Under the pieces are notes generated by a model. That model did no database searches. It was not told the origin of the DNA and saw only the letters and a list, made by a program, of their open reading frames with translations. The position numbers and the translations under genes are program-made. A stretch of 7,832 nucleotides of DNA from Acidobacteriota bacterium (lineage in GTDB: Bacteria > Acidobacteriota > Terriglobia > Terriglobales > Acidobacteriaceae). The stretch is from NCBI GenBank assembly GCA_003224785.1, contig QHZV01000280.1, positions 4,110 to 11,941 of the forward strand. Reading direction: 5' to 3'. Of this stretch, positions 1-6,640 are shown in pieces (the first letter of the stretch is position 1; each line of letters starts with the position of its first letter).

Positions 1-227
1 GGCGATTTTGGATCGCCCTCAATCGAGATCAGCTTTCCATTCTTGTGATAGACCACCTGCCCGCACCCGACCCCGCAATAAGGACAGATTGATGGCGTCG
101 CAGTCGCGCCATCGTGCCTCGGTCGCAAGTTTTTGGTGCGCTCGGAGAAACACTCGGGGCCGGTGCCGTCGGCGCCAGTTCTGATTTGTTGGATTAACGG
201 CCAGCGAGAGATAAGATCAGTGAGCAC
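1..227 (-). CDS. Formate dehydrogenase, molybdopterin-binding alpha subunit (N-terminal 75 residues; cut by window edge)
   Basis: This is the start of a formate dehydrogenase catalytic subunit, which oxidises formate to CO2 at a bis-MGD molybdenum (or tungsten) centre. Residues 46-57 read SICPYCGVGCGQ, the Cys-x2-Cys-x3-Cys part of the N-terminal [4Fe-4S] site (C48, C51, C55). IEGDPKS (residues 69-75) follows, where this family usually continues with an N-R-G segment. Residues 1-37 (MLTDLISRWPLIQQIR..., then ...ERTKNLRPR) resemble the short leader of FDH-N-like soluble enzymes. The start chosen is GTG at 225-227. A GAGAGG ribosome binding site (complement of 234-239) lies 6 bases upstream, and an in-frame TAG lies further upstream with no ATG between. 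No twin-arginine signal is visible, so a cytoplasmic enzyme is inferred. The active-site Cys or selenocysteine lies outside the window. The adjacent divergent fdhD strongly supports the call. Another bis-MGD oxidoreductase such as an assimilatory nitrate reductase is the less likely alternative. Confidence 0.85.
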   Translation of the reverse strand, partial: MLTDLISRWPLIQQIRTGADGTGPECFSERTKNLRPRHDGATATPSICPYCGVGCGQVVYHKNGKLISIEGDPKS

Positions 228-242
228 GGCTTGCCTCTCTCG

Positions 243-255
243 GGAATAGTATTCC
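243..255. promoter_or_regulatory. 13-bp palindrome between divergent genes, possible operator
   Basis: GGAATA-G-TATTCC is a perfect inverted repeat with 6-bp arms and a 1-base centre. It lies 16 bp upstream of the formate dehydrogenase GTG start. It contains -10-like hexamers on both strands (TAGTAT on plus, TACTAT on minus), but neither has a convincing -35 partner at the right distance. A dimeric repressor site at the divergent promoter is possible; no known operator was recognised. Confidence 0.3.
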
Positions 256-346
256 TAACCTGAGATGGTAAGGCCGATCAATTCGATGCCCGCTTGCAAG
301 CGTAATAGGGATCAGGCATTCTCGTCATCGTTCTTAGGCATCACAA

Positions 347-370
347 CCCATGTGGGATGGGCGTCCCATC
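347..370 (+). promoter_or_regulatory. Overlapping short inverted repeats in the fdhD leader
   Basis: CCCA-TG-TGGG (347-356) overlaps GATGGG-CGT-CCCATC (356-370), so an RNA read toward fdhD could form either hairpin but not both fully. The cluster ends 26 bases before the fdhD ATG. There is no following run of T, so it is not a normal intrinsic terminator. It may be a regulatory hairpin, a protein site, or a piece of a dispersed intergenic repeat. Confidence 0.3.
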
Positions 371-396
371 TGTCTGCGTGGTAGTGAGAATATTTC

Positions 397-1200
397 ATGA
401 CTGCAGCTCGAGCTATTGACCTCACGCGTGTGGACGAATGGAAAGACGGTACAGTTCATTCTCTGCAGGATTATTTAGTTGCAGAGGAGCCGTTGGAAAT
501 TCGGGTGAATGGCAATCCTCTTACCGTTACCATGCGGACACCGGGGCATGACTTCGAACTCGCCGCTGGTTTTTTGTTCACCGAAGGTTTGATTTGCGAT
601 GCAAGCCAGATCTCTAGCCTGCTTCCGGCGACAGGCATTAGAGCGAATGTGCTTGAATCTCAACTCGAAAACGCCAGTCTCGAAGATGCGCACAGAAATT
701 TCGCTGGCACCTCGAGTTGCGGAATCTGCGGCAAGACGTCAATTGAGTCCGTCCGGAGGCGCGGGATTCGACGCCCAAATCCTGGCTTCGCCATTAACCC
801 CGAAGTGCTCTGCATGCTTCCGGAAAAGCTGCGCGCAGAGCAAGCGGTTTTCGGCAGGACTGGCGGCCTTCACGCAGCCGCATTATTTGATGGAAGCGGC
901 GAATTGATCGTGCTTCGCGAAGACATCGGGCGCCACAACGCGGTAGATAAGGTTATCGGCTGGGCGGTCCAGCAAAATAAACTGCCTCTTTCCGATTGCG
1001 CAATGATGGTGAGCGGCCGTGGCGGTTTTGAAATTATTCAGAAAGCGCTCGCGGCCGGCCTGCCACTTCTCGCTTCAGTCTCCGCCCCGTCTGGTCTCGC
1101 CGTTCAACTTGCCCGTGAGTATGATATGACTCTGATCGGCTTCCTGCGCGGGCGCCGATTCGTGATCTACTCCGCGCCTTCACGCATCAGGCAAAGCTGA
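397..1200 (+). CDS. fdhD: FdhD, sulfurtransferase required for formate dehydrogenase activity
   Basis: FdhD takes sulfur from a cysteine desulfurase (IscS in E. coli) and passes it to the bis-MGD cofactor before insertion into formate dehydrogenase; it acts in the cytoplasm. The 267 residues match the family's usual length. Visible family features are EEPLEIRVNG (30-39), the TMRTPG...ELAAGFLFTEGLI stretch (45-66), the sulfur-carrying CGIC motif (C108 and C111), GGLHAAALF (156-164), REDIGRHNAVDK (174-185) and VSGRGGFEIIQKA (205-217). The ATG at 397 has only a weak TGAGAA-like ribosome site upstream, but conserved sequence begins soon after and no better start is seen. It is divergent from a formate dehydrogenase subunit gene, its expected client. 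The stop codon lies one base from the stop of the convergent quinohemoprotein gene. Identification is secure. Confidence 0.97.
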   Translation: MTAARAIDLTRVDEWKDGTVHSLQDYLVAEEPLEIRVNGNPLTVTMRTPGHDFELAAGFLFTEGLICDASQISSLLPATGIRANVLESQLENASLEDAHRNFAGTSSCGICGKTSIESVRRRGIRRPNPGFAINPEVLCMLPEKLRAEQAVFGRTGGLHAAALFDGSGELIVLREDIGRHNAVDKVIGWAVQQNKLPLSDCAMMVSGRGGFEIIQKALAAGLPLLASVSAPSGLAVQLAREYDMTLIGFLRGRRFVIYSAPSRIRQS

Positions 1201-1201
1201 C

Positions 1202-3043
1202 TCACTTCGATTCGGCCGTAAACGCCAGCAACACATTTCCGTCCATCGCATTGGTGTAGCCGCTGTTGACGTACACCATGCCGCTGACCACAGCCGGCCC
1301 CGCGCCATTAATCGAACCCCCATGCGCCTTCAGACCGTTCGTAGTCTGAAAGTCACGATGGGTATTGAAGTCCCAGAGCACGCTGCCATCGCGCGAGTCA
1401 TACGCGCGCAGGTGTCCATCGAGTGAACCAGCCAGAACGACATTGCCAATCACGGTCGGCGGCGCCATTTGTGCCGCGCTACAACCGTATTCCTTCACGC
1501 ATTCAGGTTTTACAGGCGCCGAATACCAGACCTTCTTGCCGGTGCGAAGATCCAATGCAAAAAGCCCACCGCCCACGAGCGGATCGGTGTCGCTGTAATC
1601 CGACAATGTGAAATACGCATTTCGGCTGTCGGTAGCTCCACCCCATTGAATTCCACCCAGCAGTCCACCATGTCCAATCCGTGTTTCCCACAGCATCTTT
1701 CCACGATGGGCCGGATCCACCGCATACACCACGCCTGATTTTTGCGCCAACAGAAGTATGTCGCGGCCATCCGCGAGCGTCTTCAGGATGGGAGGCGCGC
1801 CAAAATCAAAATCATCTCCGTGCGCTTCCGGACAATTATCTTTCTGCTCTGCCACGCAGCCACTGTTCCACACATCTCGTGGGCTGAGCTGGCGGTGCCA
1901 CAACTTCTTGCCCGTCTTCATGTCCATGGCGATCACCGCGTCCGAGGTAGTCGTCTCGGGTGCGGAGTAGTTGTTTCCGGTGGCGACATAAATGACATGA
2001 CGCTTCAAGTCTGCTGTTGGAGACGACCAGATCGCCGCCCCGGATGGTCCCGAGTACTGCACGCCTTGTGGTCCCTTGCGCGTAGGCTGTGGCGTCTCAT
2101 CAATCACATAAGTTTTCCAAATCTGTTTGCCTGACGCGATATCGAGTGCGGCAACGGCGCCACGGAACGTGCAACATGGATAATGCGGGTCGGCCGCCGC
2201 TCCTTCCTCTCCCGAAGAAATCGGCACATACAGCACGCTCCCGACTAGCAACGGCGAGCCGGTGATTCTGGCTGCCTGATGTGCCTCCGGATGCACTCGC
2301 CACGCCAGAGTTCCGTCGGCAACCGAGATCGCGTACACGTAGCCGTTCGTATCTCCGAAGAATGCGGTATGCCCGTTATTACCAACAGAGATTGCGGTCT
2401 TCACGGTCGCCGAAGCACGAAATGTCCACCAACTACATCCGGTCGCCGCATCGAGCGCATACACGGTTCCGTCTTCGCTTCCTACAAAGACCATCCCTGC
2501 AGAAGAGGTGGGTTGCCCGTAGGTCGCGGCGGCGCCCGGAAATCCAAACGCCCATTTGAGCTTCAGGCCTTTGACGCGCTTACGGTCAATGCCGGCAGCC
2601 TCCAGCGGCTGAAATCGAGTATTTCGCGGATCCGCTCCCCACCCTGCCCAGATCGGCGGGTGCGCTGGCGGATCCAAATCACGCGGACAAACCCCGGTGA
2701 GCTTTGCGGAAATCGCTACGTCCGATTTGCCGAGATATTCAGCAACGGCGATCTTCTCGGCCTTGGAAAGATTCCTGGCCTCCCACTTCATCCGCCCGCT
2801 CTCCAGTGCTCCGCGAATCGCTGATCGTGACATCTCGCGCAGGGCCTCTGGCTCCGGCGCTCGCATGTCATTGTCATCGCGGTGGCAACCCGAACACCTG
2901 GCGCGGAACAAGGATGCCGCATCAATGGGCGGCGCAGCTTTTTTCGTGCAGCCCGGAAGCGCGGCAAACAGGCAGACGAGAAGGACCGTAATTACGCGCC
3001 GACTGTGCCTCAGCCGGGCACAACTTAAATTCGATAATCTCAA
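1202..3043 (-). CDS. Exported quinohemoprotein: cytochrome c domain plus eight-bladed PQQ propeller (polyvinyl-alcohol-dehydrogenase-like)
   Basis: This is a predicted periplasmic PQQ-dependent alcohol dehydrogenase that would pass electrons to its own heme c. Residues 1-32 form an export signal (RR at 15-16, hydrophobic 17-29) ending LPGC, a plausible lipobox with C32 as the lipidated residue. Residues 42-106 are a small cytochrome c domain with CSGCH (C50, C53, H54); M85 is the likely axial ligand. Residues 130-610 are the propeller, with eight Trp repeat motifs at W164, W206, W248, W309, W382, W452, W506 and W557. An adjacent Cys pair (C290-C291) recalls the vicinal disulfide of PQQ enzymes, and TGNNYS (355-360) resembles the Ca2+/PQQ Asn region. 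This domain order is that of polyvinyl alcohol dehydrogenase, but the substrate cannot be told. The start is TTG (3041-3043): an in-frame TGA lies 6 bases upstream and no ATG precedes the signal peptide. CTG at codon 11 is an alternative start. No PQQ synthesis gene is in the window. Confidence 0.85.
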   Translation of the reverse strand: MRLSNLSCARLRHSRRVITVLLVCLFAALPGCTKKAAPPIDAASLFRARCSGCHRDDNDMRAPEPEALREMSRSAIRGALESGRMKWEARNLSKAEKIAVAEYLGKSDVAISAKLTGVCPRDLDPPAHPPIWAGWGADPRNTRFQPLEAAGIDRKRVKGLKLKWAFGFPGAAATYGQPTSSAGMVFVGSEDGTVYALDAATGCSWWTFRASATVKTAISVGNNGHTAFFGDTNGYVYAISVADGTLAWRVHPEAHQAARITGSPLLVGSVLYVPISSGEEGAAADPHYPCCTFRGAVAALDIASGKQIWKTYVIDETPQPTRKGPQGVQYSGPSGAAIWSSPTADLKRHVIYVATGNNYSAPETTTSDAVIAMDMKTGKKLWHRQLSPRDVWNSGCVAEQKDNCPEAHGDDFDFGAPPILKTLADGRDILLLAQKSGVVYAVDPAHRGKMLWETRIGHGGLLGGIQWGGATDSRNAYFTLSDYSDTDPLVGGGLFALDLRTGKKVWYSAPVKPECVKEYGCSAAQMAPPTVIGNVVLAGSLDGHLRAYDSRDGSVLWDFNTHRDFQTTNGLKAHGGSINGAGPAVVSGMVYVNSGYTNAMDGNVLLAFTAESK

Positions 3044-3090
3044 GCGGCGTCATCACCGGAGTTGGGATGTGCTGGGTGCGTTCAGTGGCA

Positions 3091-3108
3091 TAAAGTGTCT
3101 GCACTTTA
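3091..3108. repeat. Perfect 7-bp inverted repeat, possible operator of the quinohemoprotein gene
   Basis: TAAAGTG-TCTG-CACTTTA has perfect 7-bp arms and a 4-base spacer. It lies 47 bp upstream of the TTG start of the quinohemoprotein gene. On the minus strand a weak TTGCAC (-35-like) sits just before it and a weak TATGCC (-10-like) at its far edge, so a bound protein could block that promoter. It could instead belong to a dispersed intergenic repeat. The symmetry is direct observation; the role is inference. Confidence 0.35.
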
Positions 3109-3339
3109 GCGTGCAAATCCCCCAACAACTTTCAGCCATCACAACTCGCCCTTCGGGTGTCGGTACTTGCAGTAAAGAGAGATGATGATTTCCAGCAAGT
3201 GGTTGGAAAGACGCGAGAACTGCCCACCTGCGGACGACGTCAAGAGAATTGATCCAAGTTCTATGTGCGAGCAAAGGGTGATGACCAGTTCAGCATCTTA
3301 GTTGCCCGAGATTGGTGGACTGCGGCACGGACGGAATTT

Positions 3340-3368
3340 TTGCAAAATTTTTATCTCCCGCTTATTTT
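3340..3368 (+). promoter_or_regulatory. Candidate sigma70-type promoter for the 1046-aa protein / VWFA operon
   Basis: TTGCAA (3340-3345) and TATTTT (3363-3368) are separated by exactly 17 bases in an AT-rich stretch that stands out from its surroundings. Each hexamer matches consensus at four of six positions. Transcription would start near 3375, giving an untranslated leader of roughly 110 bases. This is a consensus match only. Confidence 0.35.
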
Positions 3369-3413
3369 CAGTACGGAGTAGGCGTATGATTCCTAGCCAG
3401 CCGTTAATCGAGG

Positions 3414-3484
3414 TTGAAAATTGCCAGTAAGTCTTTGGAGCAACCCCGCTATTCCAAGACCGGCGGGCCTTTTCAAAGGCTCCA
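3414..3484 (+). promoter_or_regulatory. Foldable RNA leader overlapping the ribosome binding site of the downstream gene
   Basis: Several complementary segments lie within 71 bases. TTGAAAA (3414-3420) pairs with TTTTCAA (3470-3476). GTCTT(t)GGA (3431-3439, one bulged T) pairs with TCCAAGAC (3453-3460). CCCGC in the loop of that stem (3445-3449) pairs with GCGGG (3463-3467), which would make an H-type pseudoknot. Alternatives are GCCTT (3467-3471) with AAGGC (3476-3480), and TGGAGC (3436-3441) with GCTCCA (3479-3484). The likely ribosome site AAAGG (3475-3479), 8 bases before the ATG, sits inside the alternative stems. This layout suits translational control. No known riboswitch class was recognised. 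Confidence 0.4.
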
Positions 3485-3487
3485 GCC

Positions 3488-6400
3488 ATGCAATATTCTC
3501 GTAGCCTCTCGCAGTTCGGTGTGACGGCCTGGTTGTTATTTTGTGCTTTGTCTGTCAACGCGCAATCATCAACCCACCTCTTAGATCCGGTTCAGGAGCA
3601 AAAAGCTCATCCTGAGCATAGGGCTGTTTCCCCCTCGGACGAAGTAGTCATCCCTGGCCCTCTTCGTTCATTCTTACGAATGGCAGGGATTAGCCAGAAG
3701 ATTTCCCCTGACGACGTTCTGCCGTTGCTTGCGCGCAATATTTATGTACAGGGATATGAAGGCTGGCAGGAGCGCGGCCGTCCAACAGAATTTCTGATTC
3801 TGTTGAGCAGATACGTTAGTCAGGCCAAAGAACTGTCGGCCTTAGCTGGGCCAAATGGCGAAATCCATGTGACATGCGAGCAGGCCGGGCCGCTGCTGCG
3901 GATTCTTGGCTATCGCATGCGTGCCGCCTGTGGTCAACGCGACGCATGGCTGATCACGGAGGACACGGAACGCGCATTTCTCACCACTGATTCCGGTTTT
4001 CCTCTGCCTGCTTTGGAAGATTCTTTGCGGCATGCTACCGAGTTTCGGTATGAATTTCCGAAAACGCGGGTCCAGGTCTTGTTCACCGAAAAGGATTGGA
4101 GGGGGGCACTAACTCCGAAAAGTCGGCAGTCGCCGGATTTAGTTGAAGCCCTGGTACATCATCCGCAGCTTGCGCGGCTCTACTGGGGTCTTTCTCGCAT
4201 GGACGCCGAAACCCGTACTGATCTTCAGCAGTCAGTCGGCCTGAAAAAACTTCTGCCGCTGGCTTCGGATCTGGATTTCTACGGCAGTCAGATCTGCATC
4301 CGCGCAGGTCACGTGCAGGTTCCTGGCGGTGCCAATGCGGAACCTGCGTGGAAGGACCTGGTTGGAGCGAATCCCGACTCGCCCGCTGAATTCGTTCAAA
4401 AGCTCCTCGCTAAAGACCGGGGCTGGTTGGCGGTGTACTTCGATTCTTTGGCCCGGATCGGTCATGAACAACAAGTGCGTTTTACTCAGCCAGCTCGTTT
4501 AAAAACTTTCTACATGGCATTTCGTAACTCCGACTTATCCATGGACGCGGCCCGGCCGGCATTCCGGTTGGCTCCAGGCCTGCTTGTTCTACTCACGCGC
4601 ACCCAGTGGGATTCCGATGGCCAGCCGATAGTGCCGGGCGGGTTGGAGGTTTGGAGAGAGATACTCAATCAAAAAAACGAGTCCAAAATGGTGCACGACT
4701 GGGCAAGGCGCGCGCCCCGCTGGGACCATCCGGACCAACTCCTCGAAGCGATGTTCACCTTCTCTCGAATGGATTCCGATACTGGCCCGCTCAACATGTA
4801 TCTCACATTTGCCGAATTGGATAGCCATCGCCCCGCGGAACGCCGTTTGAAGGCCGACACTCTTCGCGTGCTGGCGAAAAACTTCGATCAGCTTAGCGAG
4901 CAGTATCTTCTCTTCTCTGAATTTCCGGAATTGGATGACGCGTCAATCATTGCCTTCGTAAACACCGCCGATACTCTTGATAAGGTCTCGAATCACACGC
5001 TACGCGGAAATGCGATGGGAACGTTCCAGGCCGTGATCGGGCTTTGGCAAATTTTGGCCCGGCAGGGACAGATTCCGCCAGAAGATCTCAATGAATCCTG
5101 GCAGGCAGCGGTCCGTTCTTTCGGTAAAGTTGGTTCTTCCACGCAACTATTCGACGCAGGTCGCAATTCTCTGACGGCAGTAGTTCATGCTGCGAGCGGC
5201 AAAACGATCGTTTCTCAGGACGAGCTCATGGAATTGCTCGCCGGCCCATATCAAGCCGATCCCAAAGGCAAGCAGATTCACACCGAAGTAGCGCGCGGAA
5301 TTCGCTCCGTCATGGATGGGCAGCGCCTGGTCTCGCTGGACACTCTGTTTGGCTTGGCAGACGGTCTAAATCAAGTCGCGAAAGGCGCTGTGCGTGGAAC
5401 CGCATTGTTACCCATGGCTGGAGAGTTACATGAATTCCAGATGCCACAGCCGATCTTTACCTCGTCTGAAAGAACCGAATGGGCAGCAGGCCTTTACAAC
5501 AACCGTCACACCGACCTGCAGATGCAGACAGACCTGGCCAAAGTTCTGAAAGGTACCGCGTCTCACGCTCAGCTTGAAGAAGCGCGCGGTCAACTAGCTC
5601 CATTCTTGCGCGACACCCTCGTCGGGTTGAATTACGCCTACTACGATCCTCCGGGCGCGCAGTTGTTGCGAGCAAATCCCTTGTTCGTCCGCTCCCATGA
5701 CTTTTCCGGAGAGACAGTGGCCGGAGTCGAAGGGCTGTGGCGTGCGCCACAATTATTCGGACAAGGCACGCCCGCAGGCGGCGGCGCTCATCTTGTCGGG
5801 TCTCTCGCCGATTTGGCCTTTGTGCTCTCTGATGCCGAACAGGACTTCATCTCTCCCGAAAACGTCCAGGCTCTCATCTGGAGAGAAGCGGTTCCCAGTC
5901 TTCTGGCTGATGCCATCGTGCCGCGTTGGTGGGATGTGACCAATAACGAACTTCATGCCGTCACTCTGTATCAGTTGGCAGGAGAGGAACTCCTCAAGTC
6001 TTCCGCATCCGATCAGGATCTGCGCGGAAAAGTGATGACGATCCTTTCCGAGCGCATGATACCGCATAGGTCTTCGCGCCTGGAGCGTGCATTAATCGCC
6101 GGCGATACGGACGAAGCTCTTGATCAGATAACGCCTGCCGACACTTTCTATTTGACTGCAGAGTTTCGCCGCCGCTTCCCTGACGAGACCCGCTTCTGGG
6201 GAAAATCAGGGCAGGAACTCGATCGCCTTTGCAAGCAGTATCCCGATGAATTGAGTTGGAATCGTTTATCGCGAGACTTCGGCGTCCCGCACAGAACTTT
6301 GGCGCAAAGTTATGCCCGCCAGTTGTTAAATCTGAAGCCGTTCCCGGCATTTTCAGGGTACTCGAGTCGGTTGATGGCTGAGTCGTGGGATTCCAACAAT

Positions 6401-6628
6401 CTATATTGGGCGCGGCTTGCCGATGAAATGGGTTATCCGCCGGTGGCACTGAATCGATTGGTGCCGGAGCTCACCCGCCGCATGGTATCGAAGATCTTCG
6501 CAACCGATTTTGAGGACTGGCAAGCTTTGCTCGTCGCGATGAAAGAAACCGGCGAGGAGTTCCGTAAGGGAAAGATTCCCGTTCTTCCAGCCACCAGCGC
6601 GGAAGCTCGGCCTTCAACTGTTAATTAG
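3488..6628 (+). CDS. Large exported protein of unknown function, first gene of an operon with a VWFA-related protein
   Basis: I do not recognise this 1046-residue protein. It begins with a clear Sec signal peptide: R5, a hydrophobic core at about 10-22 and an S-V-N-A / Q cleavage site after A25. The mature protein should therefore be periplasmic, outer-membrane-associated or secreted. No further membrane segment, lipobox, CxxCH heme motif or catalytic motif was found. Only four cysteines remain (C130, C148, C270, C915). The composition is rich in Leu, Ala, charged residues and Trp, and suggests long stretches of alpha helix, possibly helical repeats. The most distinctive part is about 713-785: a YAYYDPPGAQLL segment, then a Gly-rich GQGTPAGGGAHLVGS (758-772). 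The tail (about 1030-1046) looks disordered. The ATG at 3488 is supported by AAAGG 8 bases upstream and by the signal peptide. The next gene starts 12 bp after the stop with its own ribosome site, so the two are almost certainly co-transcribed and may be partners. Confidence 0.8.
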   Translation: MQYSRSLSQFGVTAWLLFCALSVNAQSSTHLLDPVQEQKAHPEHRAVSPSDEVVIPGPLRSFLRMAGISQKISPDDVLPLLARNIYVQGYEGWQERGRPTEFLILLSRYVSQAKELSALAGPNGEIHVTCEQAGPLLRILGYRMRAACGQRDAWLITEDTERAFLTTDSGFPLPALEDSLRHATEFRYEFPKTRVQVLFTEKDWRGALTPKSRQSPDLVEALVHHPQLARLYWGLSRMDAETRTDLQQSVGLKKLLPLASDLDFYGSQICIRAGHVQVPGGANAEPAWKDLVGANPDSPAEFVQKLLAKDRGWLAVYFDSLARIGHEQQVRFTQPARLKTFYMAFRNSDLSMDAARPAFRLAPGLLVLLTRTQWDSDGQPIVPGGLEVWREILNQKNESKMVHDWARRAPRWDHPDQLLEAMFTFSRMDSDTGPLNMYLTFAELDSHRPAERRLKADTLRVLAKNFDQLSEQYLLFSEFPELDDASIIAFVNTADTLDKVSNHTLRGNAMGTFQAVIGLWQILARQGQIPPEDLNESWQAAVRSFGKVGSSTQLFDAGRNSLTAVVHAASGKTIVSQDELMELLAGPYQADPKGKQIHTEVARGIRSVMDGQRLVSLDTLFGLADGLNQVAKGAVRGTALLPMAGELHEFQMPQPIFTSSERTEWAAGLYNNRHTDLQMQTDLAKVLKGTASHAQLEEARGQLAPFLRDTLVGLNYAYYDPPGAQLLRANPLFVRSHDFSGETVAGVEGLWRAPQLFGQGTPAGGGAHLVGSLADLAFVLSDAEQDFISPENVQALIWREAVPSLLADAIVPRWWDVTNNELHAVTLYQLAGEELLKSSASDQDLRGKVMTILSERMIPHRSSRLERALIAGDTDEALDQITPADTFYLTAEFRRRFPDETRFWGKSGQELDRLCKQYPDELSWNRLSRDFGVPHRTLAQSYARQLLNLKPFPAFSGYSSRLMAESWDSNNLYWARLADEMGYPPVALNRLVPELTRRMVSKIFATDFEDWQALLVAMKETGEEFRKGKIPVLPATSAEARPSTVN

Positions 6629-6640
6629 CAGGGACCAATT

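Larger units (their letters stand above)
3044..3487. other. 444-bp divergent intergenic region
   Basis: This separates the minus-strand quinohemoprotein gene from the plus-strand two-gene operon, so it should hold a promoter for each. Near the left end is a perfect inverted repeat (3091-3108). The right third holds a candidate promoter and a foldable leader, listed separately. The stretch 3130-3335 shows no credible coding sequence, tRNA or terminator; only a small CCC-TT-CGGG hairpin near 3150 was seen. Confidence 0.6.

Noticed and set aside
294..322. TTGCAA followed 17 bases later by CATTCT as an fdhD promoter
   Set aside because: The -10 hexamer matches only three consensus positions; not strong enough to list as a feature.
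2279..2824. Long open frame (181 codons) on the plus strand inside the quinohemoprotein gene, and another at 2697-3185
   Set aside because: Both are antisense to a well-supported gene, and their translations are rich in Arg, Cys, Ser and Pro with no family resemblance. They are shadows of GC-rich coding sequence.
2922..3128. Short minus-strand frame overlapping the 5' end of the quinohemoprotein gene (contains MTPLEIIEFK)
   Set aside because: It covers the signal peptide region in another frame and ends early; no product is credible. It is kept only as a remark on start choice.
3321..3343. GGCACG...TTGC reminiscent of a sigma54 promoter
   Set aside because: The spacing between the GG and GC elements is not the required 10 bases.
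3437..3470. AACCCCG in the leader recalls a conserved loop of the acidobacterial nadA-motif (NAD+-I) riboswitch
   Set aside because: The flanking conserved stems and loop sequences as I remember them are missing, and the downstream gene is not an NAD synthesis gene. It is a short match only.
5994..6449. 151-codon minus-strand open frame inside the large exported gene
   Set aside because: It lies wholly antisense to the 1046-residue frame, has low-complexity composition and no ribosome site or domain.
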